From an uncultured bacterium (GTDB taxonomy: Bacteria; CSSED10-310; CALFER01): 64,000 nt of DNA. The notes below the pieces were generated by a model. The model searched no databases. It was not told where the DNA came from and worked only from the letters and a program-made list of their open reading frames with translations. Every line of letters begins with the position of its first letter. Position 1 is the stretch's first letter. The position numbers were made by a program, and so were the translations under genes. Location: positions 1 through 64,000 of the forward strand of contig CALFER010000073.1 in assembly GCA_937951895.1 (NCBI GenBank). Reading direction: 5' to 3'. Shown here piece by piece: positions 16,955 to 26,150 of this stretch.

Positions 16955-18880
16955 ATGAAAAAGATCCTTGTATATTCATGGCTGATTTTTATATGGGATA
17001 CATCTACAAGAGCTGAGATACGTGAAATAGGCAGCACATATCAGTATTCTACGATCAATGCTGCATTAGCAGCTGCTCAAAACGGTGATACTCTCTTGAT
17101 CCATTGGGATGCACAGAACCCAATTTTTCCGGAACACATTGTGATCGATAAAACTATAACCCTGACATCCGATTGGACCAGCGGTTCTTCATGGTCCACG
17201 TGTCCCATGATTCAGTATGGGTTTTCGACATACAACGAGATCATCCGGGTGGATGCTGACAATGTCACGATCAGCAAACTGCGAATCCAGAACCAGACCG
17301 GTCTCGGAATCGCAACAGGCGATGAAACCGATATGGATTCCGAAATCGGCATCTATATCAGGCAAAGCGAATGCGTGGTTTCGGAATGTGAAGTAACGCG
17401 GTGCCGCGTCGGTATCCTGCTCGCCAACAGCTGTGTGGCTGTCCTCGAGAACACCATCGATTCGTGTCAAATCGGAACCAGTGTCACCGCACGATGGTAC
17501 GCCCCGACTCAAGGTCAACCGATTCACCCCGGTAATTTTTTCGGAATTGTCCAGTATGAGACCGCCCGGACGAACACGGCCTACGCGATCGGGACCTATC
17601 ATCCCAACCGGATCACGAACTGTGAGATCGCCCGGAACCGGTTCTATGGTGTTGTTCTTCGCGGCGGCTCCATGGCGACCGTGCACAACAACCGGATCGT
17701 CTGGAACGGCACGGATCGAGTTCTGGAGGGAACTCACTACGGCGACGGTGGGATTTTGTGTCTGTTCACGGCGACCGAGATGAATCAGACGGAGGTTGAG
17801 ATGCAGTCTCCCATGATCACCTCCAACACCATCTACGGCAACGATGGATATCAGGTCTGCGTGGTGACGGACGATCCGGGGCGAGAACCGCGGGAAATCG
17901 CCAATGCGCCGGTATTGATGAGCAACATCATCGGTCCGGACACCCTGGCCTACCCGACCGGAACACCGACATCCGCTCCGCACTGGCTGGTCAGTTGCAC
18001 CAGCGAATCGACCGCTGCCGCAACACCCCAGCACGGATCCGCCCCGATCATGGCGTTCAACAATCTATTCCGTCCCGACGCCACGGGACCCGAAAGGATG
18101 TATTTTGCACATCCCGGCAATCCGACACCGACGCCCGGAGCACCCACATCGACGCCATCACCCACCCGAACTCCGACTCCGACCGGAACTCAGTACACCC
18201 CCAGTTACACCTTCAACACACCCTCGTCCTATGACACACCCGCGGTCGCTCCGTCCTTTACTCCGTTTGCCACACTGACGCCCACTCCCCCTCCGGGATC
18301 ACCGACATTCACTCCGACGGCCGCTCCATACAAAATGGATGCAGCGACATGGAGCACTCAGAACACCTTCGGCGATCCGCTGTTTGTCGGGGGAAGCACC
18401 GTCGAGACATTCGATTTTCATTTACAGGATCCTGTCTTTCAGATGACTCCGACGCCGAACGCACCGCGATCCGCCGCTTACGATTCGGGCGGATTCATAC
18501 TCAACCCGGGAATCACGCAGAGCAATCAGATTGCCGATGTCGGGTATGTCGATGCGGGTGCGCACTTTCCACCCAATGTGCCGGCGGTGGCTCAACTCGA
18601 TTGCGATCCCTATGGACAGGAAGGCGCTATCGTCACATGGACCAATCCGGATCATTATCCGGACAACAGCCTGATTTCGGATCTTGCGGGAAACATCTTT
18701 TACTTCGGACATCGAAACCAGTCCCGAATCATTTCGATCATCAGCCAGGTTTACCTGGAGCCGACGGAAACCTATACCTTCACTTCCCCGCCTACGCTCG
18801 ATACCAACGTGCTCGGCGTGGCGGTATACAACACATCCGGATCCCATTCTTCGACCGTATGGGTGGATTTGTGTAATTGA
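16955..18880 (+). CDS. Secreted beta-helix protein with Thr/Pro linker (cassette gene C)
   Basis: 641 aa from the ATG at 16955 (AAAGGAA upstream, start of a signal peptide). Exactly the same length as its paralogue at 31630-33555. Residues about 25-370 form a PbH1 beta-helix that opens with a TINAALAAAQNGDT segment. A linker of about 70 residues rich in TPTP follows (about 385-455). Then come a beta-rich module and a fibronectin-III-like domain ending TVWVDLCN. No membrane anchor or catalytic motif is visible. The first 150 bases are AT-richer than the remainder. It is the distal gene of the B-C unit. Confidence 0.8.
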   Translation: MKKILVYSWLIFIWDTSTRAEIREIGSTYQYSTINAALAAAQNGDTLLIHWDAQNPIFPEHIVIDKTITLTSDWTSGSSWSTCPMIQYGFSTYNEIIRVDADNVTISKLRIQNQTGLGIATGDETDMDSEIGIYIRQSECVVSECEVTRCRVGILLANSCVAVLENTIDSCQIGTSVTARWYAPTQGQPIHPGNFFGIVQYETARTNTAYAIGTYHPNRITNCEIARNRFYGVVLRGGSMATVHNNRIVWNGTDRVLEGTHYGDGGILCLFTATEMNQTEVEMQSPMITSNTIYGNDGYQVCVVTDDPGREPREIANAPVLMSNIIGPDTLAYPTGTPTSAPHWLVSCTSESTAAATPQHGSAPIMAFNNLFRPDATGPERMYFAHPGNPTPTPGAPTSTPSPTRTPTPTGTQYTPSYTFNTPSSYDTPAVAPSFTPFATLTPTPPPGSPTFTPTAAPYKMDAATWSTQNTFGDPLFVGGSTVETFDFHLQDPVFQMTPTPNAPRSAAYDSGGFILNPGITQSNQIADVGYVDAGAHFPPNVPAVAQLDCDPYGQEGAIVTWTNPDHYPDNSLISDLAGNIFYFGHRNQSRIISIISQVYLEPTETYTFTSPPTLDTNVLGVAVYNTSGSHSSTVWVDLCN

Positions 18881-18892
18881 GGACGATATCAA

Positions 18893-18928
18893 CCCGTTCG
18901 ATCCTTCGACAGGCTCAGGATGAACGGG
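18893..18928. repeat. Intergenic palindrome (TTCGACAGGCTCAGG type)
   Basis: CCCGTTC at 18893-18899 pairs with GAACGGG at 18922-18928 around a core TTCGACAGGCTCAGGAT. It lies 12 bp after gene C and could stop transcription or bind a protein. The same core is familiar as a dispersed repeat in many environmental genomes. No T tract follows. Confidence 0.6.
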
Positions 18929-19024
18929 TATCGGGGGAACGGTTCTCCCGTATCATCCCCACGAAAACGAACCCTCTGTTCGGACCTGCTGGCTGCCCCC
19001 CCGCGAAAACGCAACTCCCAGTAT

Positions 19025-19045
19025 GGGCGATCCTTGTGATCGCCC
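19025..19045. repeat. REP-like palindrome, copy 1 (GGGCGATCC...GATCGCCC)
   Basis: A 21-bp near-perfect palindrome that differs by one base from the copy at 26111-26131. The remaining part of 18881-19126 shows no gene. Confidence 0.6.
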
Positions 19046-19126
19046 ACATGCAGTCGTCACTCCCACACAGGCATGATTGGCTCGGTCTCTTGATCGAATC
19101 CGCTCTTTTCTGATATCGTCGACCCG

Positions 19127-19876
19127 ATGACCCAGCCCGATCGATCCCCCCTCCGCGACTCCCCGGCAGCCCTCGTGACCGGCGCCGGCCGGCGTCTCGG
19201 AGCCGCTCTCGCGTGCGCTCTCGCGGACCGCGGTTTCAACCTGATCGTCCATTACAACTCCTCCGAAGACGGTGCCCGGGCCACGGCCGACTACGCCGCC
19301 TCCCGAGGCCGCGACTGCCTTCTCCTCAAAATGAATCTCGATGATCCCCTCACCCCGGCGCATCTGTTCGAGCGCGCGACCGATCACTTTTCCGATATCG
19401 CGATCCTGGTCAATTCCGCGTCAGTTTTCGAGCGCGCGTCGGTTCTGGACACCGATATCACCCTCTGGAACCGGCATCTCGCGGTCAACCTGACGGCTCC
19501 CTTCTTTCTGTCGCAGGCGTTCATCCGGGCGCGCGCGGGTCGGCCCGGATCGATCCTGAACATGCTGGATTTCCGCGCCTCGAGACCCGAACCGCAGCAT
19601 ATGGCATACGGGATCTCCAAGGCCGGGCTGCAGGCGATGACCCAAAGCCTCGCTCGCGCCTGTCCCGACCACATCCGCGTCAACGGCATCGCACTGGGCA
19701 CGATCCTGCCTCCGCCGCCCGGCACGGTGGACGAATCCGTGCTGATCCGGCGGATTCCGGCGAAACGCTGGGGGACAATCGAGGAACTGATCGAGACAGC
19801 GCTGTTTCTGCTGCTTGGCCCCGCCTACATCACGGGCGAAATCGTCGCGTTGGACGGCGGTCGGCATCTGATATGA
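19127..19876 (+). CDS. Short-chain dehydrogenase, pteridine-reductase-like
   Basis: 249 aa. The NADPH-binding motif is TGAGRRLG, the Arg-containing variant seen in pteridine reductases (FolM, PTR1). NNAG is replaced by NSAS. The catalytic pair is YGISK, and thirteen residues before the Tyr stands Asp (NMLDFRAS) where classical SDRs have Ser; this Asp-13-Tyr spacing is the one used by PTR1. The likely reaction is NADPH-dependent reduction of dihydrobiopterin or dihydrofolate. A 3-oxoacyl-ACP reductase is the alternative. Oligomeric cytosolic enzyme by family. There is no close operon partner. Confidence 0.8.
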   Translation: MTQPDRSPLRDSPAALVTGAGRRLGAALACALADRGFNLIVHYNSSEDGARATADYAASRGRDCLLLKMNLDDPLTPAHLFERATDHFSDIAILVNSASVFERASVLDTDITLWNRHLAVNLTAPFFLSQAFIRARAGRPGSILNMLDFRASRPEPQHMAYGISKAGLQAMTQSLARACPDHIRVNGIALGTILPPPPGTVDESVLIRRIPAKRWGTIEELIETALFLLLGPAYITGEIVALDGGRHLI

Positions 19877-19932
19877 GTTTTTGCTGTAACGACCGGCGCT
19901 TTGAGCGGTCTAACTGATTCCGGGAGGACGGA

Positions 19933-20655
19933 ATGAAACGGATGACGCTCGACGACCTGAAAAACTCGAAATCGCCCGACGGCACGCCCAATCTGGTCGC
20001 GGTGGACGGTGCAGTCTACGATGTGTCGGGCAGCCAGCTCTGGGCGGGCGGTCGCCACATGAACCGGCACACGGCGGGGATGGATCTGAGCGAGGCGATC
20101 CGGCAGTCGCCGCACGGAACGGCCCGTCTGGACCGGCTCACTCGCGTCGGAGATCTCGGCGAAAGCCCCGCTCAGCCGCATCCCGGCGCGGAATCCTCAT
20201 TCGATCGCGAGCCGGTCGAGCCGCCTCCGCCGCTGATCGCCCGAATGCTGTCTCTGCATCCACACCCGATTTCCGTGCATTTCCCGATCGCGCTGTTCCT
20301 GACGGCGGCGGTGTTCGAAGCACTCGGATTGATCACGGGATTCGGATCCTTTCACCAGGCGGCGTTCTTCAACCTGACTGCGGGCGCGCTCGTGACGCCG
20401 GCATCGATTGTCTTCGGATTCCTGAGTCACCGGTACAATTACGGGAACGACTGGAATACGATTTTCATGAGCAAGCTGTTTCTGTCGATCGTCCTGCTGA
20501 TCCTGTCGGATGCGGCGGTCGGTCTGGGTATTTTCATGCTGAGCGGATCGCCTTCCGCCGCAGCGCTCTGGGGCTATCGGGCGACGGTTTTCATGCTGGC
20601 GCCGACGGTCATGGCGCTGGGTTATTTCGGAGGGCGGATCACGTTTCCACGGTGA
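19933..20655 (+). CDS. Cytochrome b5-like domain fused to DUF2231 membrane domain
   Basis: 240 aa with GGGAGG upstream of the ATG. Residues 1-80 form a cytochrome b5-like heme/steroid-binding domain (VAVDGAVYDVSGS, GRHMNRHTAGMDLSEAI), where the conserved histidines H42 and H46 lie close together. Residues about 100-240 contain LHPHPISVHFPIALFLTAA, the signature of DUF2231, and four transmembrane helices. This suggests a membrane redox protein with a soluble heme module. The ferritin-like gene follows after 39 bp, so iron or electron handling may be shared. The partner is unknown. Confidence 0.8.
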   Translation: MKRMTLDDLKNSKSPDGTPNLVAVDGAVYDVSGSQLWAGGRHMNRHTAGMDLSEAIRQSPHGTARLDRLTRVGDLGESPAQPHPGAESSFDREPVEPPPPLIARMLSLHPHPISVHFPIALFLTAAVFEALGLITGFGSFHQAAFFNLTAGALVTPASIVFGFLSHRYNYGNDWNTIFMSKLFLSIVLLILSDAAVGLGIFMLSGSPSAAALWGYRATVFMLAPTVMALGYFGGRITFPR

Positions 20656-20694
20656 GGTGGATTTCACAATCCGATTATGGAAAAGGAGAAGACC

Positions 20695-21198
20695 ATGGCG
20701 AATGCGAAATCGGTTGAGATCATCAAGGGTGCGATCCTGATGGAGCATCAGGGCAAGGCATTTTACGAAACGGTCGCGAAGACGGCGACGCATGTGGCGG
20801 TGCGCGAGATCTTCCAGAGCATGGCGATCGAGGAAAAGAAGCATATCGAGATGCTCAGTTCGCAGTATGTGAGTCTGATGAAGAGCGGGCACATGAACAA
20901 TATCGTGCCTGACGGCGAGGCCGGTGATTTTGCCTCGAAGATTCTGAATGCGGATGTCCGGAAGGAGATCAGCGGGGCGGGATACGAGGCGGCGGCGATC
21001 GGCGCGGCACTCAACATGGAAAAGAATGCCGTCGAATACTACGGTGCCCGTGCGCAATCCGCCACGGATCCCGGAGAGAAAAAACTGTATGAGTGGCTGT
21101 CGGACTGGGAAAAAACCCATCTGGATATCCTGGTCACGCTGGATCGGGAACTCCGCGAGAGCGTCTGGTACGATCAGGGATTCTGGCCGATCGGCTGA
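20695..21198 (+). CDS. Ferritin-like diiron protein (rubrerythrin-related)
   Basis: 167 aa from the ATG at 20695, which is preceded by AAAAGGAG; an upstream ATG at 20677 would place the start before that ribosome site. The four-helix-bundle ligands are visible: MEHQGKAFYE, MAIEEKKHIEML (ExxH), MEKNAVEYYGA and WEKTHLDIL (second ExxH). No C-terminal rubredoxin CxxC domain is present, so it is not a full rubrerythrin. Likely role: peroxide reduction or iron handling in the cytosol. It stands between the cytochrome b5-DUF2231 gene and pdhA. Confidence 0.85.
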   Translation: MANAKSVEIIKGAILMEHQGKAFYETVAKTATHVAVREIFQSMAIEEKKHIEMLSSQYVSLMKSGHMNNIVPDGEAGDFASKILNADVRKEISGAGYEAAAIGAALNMEKNAVEYYGARAQSATDPGEKKLYEWLSDWEKTHLDILVTLDRELRESVWYDQGFWPIG

Positions 21199-21245
21199 CA
21201 ATCCCTTTGTGACGCCGGAAGACACCGTCCCTGAAAGGAGGCGCA

Positions 21246-22319
21246 ATGCCAAGACAGGTGATTTTTGAGGGCCGGATCGAGAACCTGAGTATTCTCGACA
21301 AGGACGGCCAGGTCGATAAAAAACTCGAACCGAAACTGACACGCGATCAACTCACCGGCATGTACCGTCTCATGGTCATGATGCGGAAGTTCGATGAAAA
21401 GGCATTGAATCTGCAACGGCAGGGACGGATCGGCACGTATGGCTCGCTGAGGGGACAGGAAGCCGCTCAGGCGGGGATCGCGTTCAATCTGACGAAAACG
21501 GACTGGGTGGTGCCGTCCTTCCGCGAACACGGCGTCATGATGGCCCTCGGATTGCCCATGCACCTGATCTATGCCTACTGGAAGGGCGATGAGCGTGGAA
21601 ACATTGTTCCGCCGGACCTGAGAATACTGCCCGCATCGGTTCCGGTCGGCAGCCAGCTCGTTCATGCGGCGGGGCTGGGCATGGCCATGCGTTTGAAGGA
21701 CGAACCGTCGGTGGTCGTCGGCTTTGCGGGAGATGGTGCGACCAGCGAAGGGGACTTCCACGAAGCGCTCAACTTCGCCGGCGTCTTCAATGCCCGCACG
21801 GTGTTTTTCATTCAGAACAACCAGTGGGCCATTTCCGTCCCGCGCAAACGGCAAACCGCGGCCGAATCGATCGCTCAGAAAGCTCTGGCCTACGGGATCC
21901 CCGGCATCCAGGTCGACGGCAACGATGTGCTCGCGGTCTACGCCGCTTCGAAAGCCGCCGTCGAGCATGCCCGCAGCGGAAAAGGGGCATCGCTGATCGA
22001 AGCCGTGACCTATCGCATGGGCGACCACACGACGGCGGACGATCAGAAGCGCTATCGGGATCCGGACGACATTGCCTACTGGCTGGCGCGCGATCCGATC
22101 GACCGTTTCAGGAAGTATCTCGTGTCGAAGAAAATGTGGACCGACGACAACGATGCGGCGTTGGCGGCCGAGATGACCGCCATGGTCGAAGACGAAGTGA
22201 AGAAGCTCGAGAGCATGCCGGCGCCGACTCCAGTCGAGTTCTTCGATCACATGTATGAAACTCTCCCCTGGAATCTCAGGGAACAGCGCGAAGCGTTTGC
22301 GCAGGGAGATCGCTCATGA
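21246..22319 (+). CDS. pdhA: Pyruvate dehydrogenase E1 component subunit alpha
   Basis: 357 aa with AAAGGAGG upstream. The thiamine diphosphate/Mg motif runs GDGATSEGDFHEALNFAG to NNQWAIS. The phosphorylation-loop-like MGDHTTADDQKRYRD matches pyruvate-type E1 alpha. It forms an alpha2-beta2 E1 that decarboxylates pyruvate and reductively acetylates the lipoyl arm of E2. The stop overlaps the pdhB start (ATGA). A 2-oxoisovalerate-type enzyme is possible, but the sequence and operon favour pyruvate. Confidence 0.9.
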   Translation: MPRQVIFEGRIENLSILDKDGQVDKKLEPKLTRDQLTGMYRLMVMMRKFDEKALNLQRQGRIGTYGSLRGQEAAQAGIAFNLTKTDWVVPSFREHGVMMALGLPMHLIYAYWKGDERGNIVPPDLRILPASVPVGSQLVHAAGLGMAMRLKDEPSVVVGFAGDGATSEGDFHEALNFAGVFNARTVFFIQNNQWAISVPRKRQTAAESIAQKALAYGIPGIQVDGNDVLAVYAASKAAVEHARSGKGASLIEAVTYRMGDHTTADDQKRYRDPDDIAYWLARDPIDRFRKYLVSKKMWTDDNDAALAAEMTAMVEDEVKKLESMPAPTPVEFFDHMYETLPWNLREQREAFAQGDRS

Positions 22320-23317
22320 GCGCGCGGACAACGGATAAAACCCAGAAACTCACGCTCGTGCAGGCCGTCACGGATGCGCTCCAGTGCGCCATGCGCGAGG
22401 ATCCTTCGATTATTGTGCTCGGCGAGGACGTCGGACTCAATGGAGGCGTCTTCCGGGCGACCGACGGGCTGTTCAAGGAATTCGGCGCGGATCGCGTGAT
22501 CGATACGCCTCTGGCGGAAAACGGAATCGTCGGGTCCGCCATCGGACTCGCCATCGGCGGATTCCGGCCGGTCGCCGAGATTCAGTTCACGGGATTCGTG
22601 TATCCGGCGGTCAATCAGATCTTTGCGCATGCCGCACGGTATCGGAACCGGACGCGCGGGCGCTACCATGTGCCCCTTGTTGTGCGCATGCCGTACGGCG
22701 GCGGAATTCACGCCCCCGAGCATCATTCCGAGAGTTACGAGGCGCTGATGGTGAACACACCCGGATTGCAGGTCGTGATCCCCTCAACCCCTTACGATGC
22801 GAAAGGGCTGCTCATTTCGGCGATTCAGAACAACGACCCGGTCATTTTCATGGAACCGAAGAAGATCTACCGGTCGTTCCGCGAGGATGTGCCCGAGGGC
22901 GTTTACCATGTGCCGCTGGGCAAGGCGAACGTCGTGAAGGAGGGCAGGGATGTCACGGTGGTTTCGTATGGTGCGATGATGCGTCCGAGTCTCGAGGCTC
23001 AGGAGTTTCTGGCCCGCGAGAATATCTCGGTGGAGGTCATCGACCTGCGTTCCCTGGTCCCGCTCGACATCGACACGCTGATCGCGTCGGTGACGAAGAC
23101 CGGCCGGCTCGTGGTGGTGCATGAAGCGCCGCGGAGTTGCGGGTTCGGTGCCGAACTGACCGCGCTGGTCAACGACAAGGCACTGGTGCATCTGCTGGCG
23201 CCCGTCGAACGTGTCACGGGGTATGACACCATCTTCCCGTATGCCATATTGGAGCATCATTATCTTCCGGACCGCGAACGCGTCGTCGCCGGAATCCGGA
23301 AAACACTGGATTTCTGA
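22316..23317 (+). CDS. pdhB: Pyruvate dehydrogenase E1 component subunit beta
   Basis: 333 aa beginning in an ATGA overlap with pdhA. Typical E1 beta features are GEDVGLNGGVFRATDGL, DTPLAENGIVGSAIGLA and the segment MPYGGGIHAPEHHSES. It pairs with E1 alpha to make the thiamine diphosphate site and contributes the Glu that activates the cofactor (LAENGIVG region). A 32-bp gap separates it from pdhC. No anomaly seen. Confidence 0.93.
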   Translation: MSARTTDKTQKLTLVQAVTDALQCAMREDPSIIVLGEDVGLNGGVFRATDGLFKEFGADRVIDTPLAENGIVGSAIGLAIGGFRPVAEIQFTGFVYPAVNQIFAHAARYRNRTRGRYHVPLVVRMPYGGGIHAPEHHSESYEALMVNTPGLQVVIPSTPYDAKGLLISAIQNNDPVIFMEPKKIYRSFREDVPEGVYHVPLGKANVVKEGRDVTVVSYGAMMRPSLEAQEFLARENISVEVIDLRSLVPLDIDTLIASVTKTGRLVVVHEAPRSCGFGAELTALVNDKALVHLLAPVERVTGYDTIFPYAILEHHYLPDRERVVAGIRKTLDF

Positions 23318-23349
23318 TTCCGGTGCAGGACGAGGGGAAAGGAACAGCT

Positions 23350-24678
23350 ATGGCGTTTGAATTCAAGTTACCCGATGTCGGAGAAGGTCTGCACGAGGGA
23401 CGACTCGTGGAATGGCTCGTCAGGGCGGGCGATCCGATCGCCGTCGATCAGCCGTTTGCGCGGGTCGAGACGGACAAGGCGATCGTCGAACTGCCGTCTC
23501 CGGTTTCCGGATCCGTCCAGACGCTGCATTTCAAACCGGGCGATGTGATTGCGGTCGGACAGACCATGATCACGTTCGGTGACGGGGGCGCCACAGCGGC
23601 AGCGCTCACGGCTCCGGTTTCCGGGAAATCGGCCGTCGATGCCGGGAAATCTCCGGTTTCAGAGATGGTTGCTGCCGTTTTGTCGCCCGGGTCCGCACCG
23701 CCGGTGATGGCCGCGTTCCCGGGGCGTGCCGTGGCCACGCCGCATACGCGGTCGCTCGCGAGGAAACTCGGGGTCGATCTGGCCCGGGTCACGCCGAGCG
23801 GCAAAGGCGGCCGGATCACGGATGAAGACGTGATCAGCGCATCGGCGCCCTCGAACCAGGCATCAGCGCCTCCGCAACCGCCTCCGGCACCTGTGGCGAT
23901 TCCGGCCGCATCCGCGCGCCCGGCACCTCCCCCCTCACCCGGTGTGGTTGCGGGAATGGCCGGGGTGGGCGAAGAGATCGAGGAAGTGCCGCTGACGCAT
24001 TTGCGGAAGGTGATCGCGCAGGCGATGAGTCACAGCAAGCATACCTCGGCGCATGTGACGCATGTGGACGAGGCCGATGTGTCGGAACTGGTCGCGTGGT
24101 ACAAGAAGGCGAAGCAGCGGATCGAGGCAGACGGGAGGACGAAATTCACGATCCTGCCGATCTTCATGAAGGCCGCCGTGACGGCGCTCAAGGCGCATCC
24201 CTTTCTGAACGCCGTGTTTGACGAACCAAACGGGAAAATTCTGTTGAAGAAATTTTATCATCTCGGGATCGCCGTCGATACGCCGGAGGGGCTCATGGTG
24301 CCGGTCGTCAAGCATGTGGACCGGAAGGACATGGTGGCACTGGCGGGCGAACTGGTCGATCTGGCGGGGCGGGCGCGCGAGCGACGGGTGACGCTCGATG
24401 AGCTGCGCGGAGGAACGTTCACGATCACGAATGTCGGCGCGATCGGCGGGGTGTTTGCGACGCCCGTGATTCATCAGCCCGAAGTGGCGATTCTGGGCAT
24501 GCATGCGATCAAGGACCGGCCCGCAGTGGTCGACGGACAGATCGTGATCCGCAAGATGATGTATGTGTCGTTGTCGTTCGATCATCGGATCGTCGACGGC
24601 CTCGAAGCCGCCCGGTTCATGACCGATTTTGTCGAACTGATCCAGAATCCGGATCTCCTGATGATGAGGTTGCTGTAA
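23350..24678 (+). CDS. pdhC: Dihydrolipoyl acetyltransferase (E2) with one lipoyl domain
   Basis: 442 aa from the ATG at 23350, with AAAGGAACAG upstream. One N-terminal lipoyl domain carries ETDKAIVELPSP, with Lys43 as the lipoylated residue. A Pro/Ala-rich linker follows, then the peripheral-subunit-binding domain (ATPHTRSLARKLGVDLARVTPSGKGGRITDEDV, about 117-160), a second Pro/Ala linker and the catalytic domain ending SFDHRIVDGLEAA, which has the HRxxDG active site. It forms the core of the complex and is the obvious client of the lipoate operon at 6.3-10.9 kb. Confidence 0.93.
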   Translation: MAFEFKLPDVGEGLHEGRLVEWLVRAGDPIAVDQPFARVETDKAIVELPSPVSGSVQTLHFKPGDVIAVGQTMITFGDGGATAAALTAPVSGKSAVDAGKSPVSEMVAAVLSPGSAPPVMAAFPGRAVATPHTRSLARKLGVDLARVTPSGKGGRITDEDVISASAPSNQASAPPQPPPAPVAIPAASARPAPPPSPGVVAGMAGVGEEIEEVPLTHLRKVIAQAMSHSKHTSAHVTHVDEADVSELVAWYKKAKQRIEADGRTKFTILPIFMKAAVTALKAHPFLNAVFDEPNGKILLKKFYHLGIAVDTPEGLMVPVVKHVDRKDMVALAGELVDLAGRARERRVTLDELRGGTFTITNVGAIGGVFATPVIHQPEVAILGMHAIKDRPAVVDGQIVIRKMMYVSLSFDHRIVDGLEAARFMTDFVELIQNPDLLMMRLL

Positions 24679-26097
24679 ATGGTAGTTGGAACAACGACGC
24701 GCGGCTGTCAGACCGTGGTGATCGGCGGGGGCCCCGGCGGGTATCTCGCCGCCATCCGCCTGGCTCAACTCAAACAGGATGTGTTGCTGGTCGATGAAAA
24801 CCCGGCGCTCGGCGGAATCTGTCTGAACGAGGGCTGCATCCCCTCCAAGGCATTGATCCATGCAGCGGATCTGCTCGAGGAGGCGAAAAGTGCCTCGAAA
24901 ATGGGCATCCGGATCGACGGGGCGGCCGTCGACCTGCCGAAAGTGATGGAATGGAAGGACGGCATCGTCCGGAAACTCACGGACGGCGTCCGAATGCTCG
25001 CGACGCGTAACGGCGCCGAGATCCTGACGGGGCAGGCGCGGTTCGTCGGGGATCGGCGGCTGGAGGTCTTCACCGAGACCGGCCCGGTGCTGGTCGATTT
25101 CGAAAAGGCGGTGATTGCGACGGGGTCACGGGCGAAAACGCTGGAGGGCTTCGAGTTCGACGGCGAGCATGTGATCGGGAGCCGCGAAGCGTTGTCGTTG
25201 CGGAGCATCCCGAAACGGCTCGTGATCATCGGCGGCGGCTATATCGCGCTGGAACTCGGGTCGGTCTACCGCCGGTTCGGCTCGGAAGTGGATATCCTCG
25301 TGCGCGCCGATTCGCTGCTCGCGTTCCACGACCCCGAAGTCGGCAAGACGATCGCCCGGCGCATGAAGGAACTCGGCGTGCGGCTGCATTTCGGCCATTG
25401 CCCGATCCGGATCGAGCGCGGGGAGGTGTCCAAGGTCACGATCGCCTGCCCGGACAGCTCGGAAAAGATCATGGAAGCGGATGGTGTGATGGTGTCGATC
25501 GGCCGCGTTCCGAATTCGGATCGGCTCGATCTGGAGAAAGCCGGCGTGAAGATCAATGGGGAGGGGTTCATTCCGGTCGATTCGCGAATGGAGACCAATG
25601 TGCCGGGGATTTTTGCCGTGGGCGATGTGGTCGGCGGACCGCTGCTCGCGCACAAGGCCTACCGGGAAGCGAAGGTTGCGGCCGAGGTCATCGCGGGGAA
25701 TCCGGCCGGGTTCGACAATCTGGTGATTCCGGCGGTGGTGTATACCGATCCCGAGATCGCCTGGGCGGGGTTGTCCGAAAAGGAAGCGCGGGGCAAGGGC
25801 TATCAGGTCGTGACGGGAAACTTCCCCTTCCGCGCTTCGGGACGTGCGATGACACTGAATGCCGTCGAAGGGTTCGTCAAAACCATTGCCGACGCGGAAA
25901 CGCTCAGGATCCTGGGCGTGACGATCGTGGGGGCGGACGCGAGCGAACTGATATCGGAGGCGGCGCTGGCGATCGAGATGGGTGCGCGACTCGACGACCT
26001 GTCTCAGACGATCCATCCGCATCCGACACTGAGCGAGGGCCTGCTGGAATCCGTCGGAGCGGCGCTCGGTGAAGCCATCCACATCATGAATCGTTAG
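24679..26097 (+). CDS. lpdA: Dihydrolipoamide dehydrogenase (E3)
   Basis: 472 aa, starting immediately after the pdhC stop. FAD motif GGGPGG near the N-terminus, redox disulfide CLNEGC at 48 and 53, NAD motif IIGGGYIALELGS near 182, and the active-site HPHPTLSEG at the C-terminus. It reoxidises dihydrolipoamide with NAD. It completes a pdhA-pdhB-pdhC-lpdA operon; the hairpin at 26110-26132 follows the stop. Confidence 0.95.
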   Translation: MVVGTTTRGCQTVVIGGGPGGYLAAIRLAQLKQDVLLVDENPALGGICLNEGCIPSKALIHAADLLEEAKSASKMGIRIDGAAVDLPKVMEWKDGIVRKLTDGVRMLATRNGAEILTGQARFVGDRRLEVFTETGPVLVDFEKAVIATGSRAKTLEGFEFDGEHVIGSREALSLRSIPKRLVIIGGGYIALELGSVYRRFGSEVDILVRADSLLAFHDPEVGKTIARRMKELGVRLHFGHCPIRIERGEVSKVTIACPDSSEKIMEADGVMVSIGRVPNSDRLDLEKAGVKINGEGFIPVDSRMETNVPGIFAVGDVVGGPLLAHKAYREAKVAAEVIAGNPAGFDNLVIPAVVYTDPEIAWAGLSEKEARGKGYQVVTGNFPFRASGRAMTLNAVEGFVKTIADAETLRILGVTIVGADASELISEAALAIEMGARLDDLSQTIHPHPTLSEGLLESVGAALGEAIHIMNR

Positions 26098-26109
26098 AGA
26101 CTGGATGTC

Positions 26110-26132
26110 AGGGCGATCCTCGTGATCGCCCT
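26110..26132. repeat. REP-like palindrome, copy 2, after lpdA
   Basis: AGGGCGATC and GATCGCCCT form a 9-bp stem around CTCGT. It has one base difference in the core from the copy at 19025-19045. It could attenuate readthrough from the PDH operon into pduO, but lacks a U tract. Confidence 0.6.
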
Positions 26133-26150
26133 CCCCGACAAGGACCAACA

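Larger units (their letters stand above)
10928..18880. repeat. Surface cassette copy 1 (A-B-C), inverted paralogous duplicate of 31630-39692
   Basis: Three genes in the order A (minus), B (plus), C (plus) are matched gene by gene, in inverted order, by C' (minus), B' (minus), A' (plus) at 31630-39692. The divergent A/B spacer and the 11-bp B-C gap are also conserved. By eye the proteins are clearly homologous along their full length. Confidence 0.85.
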
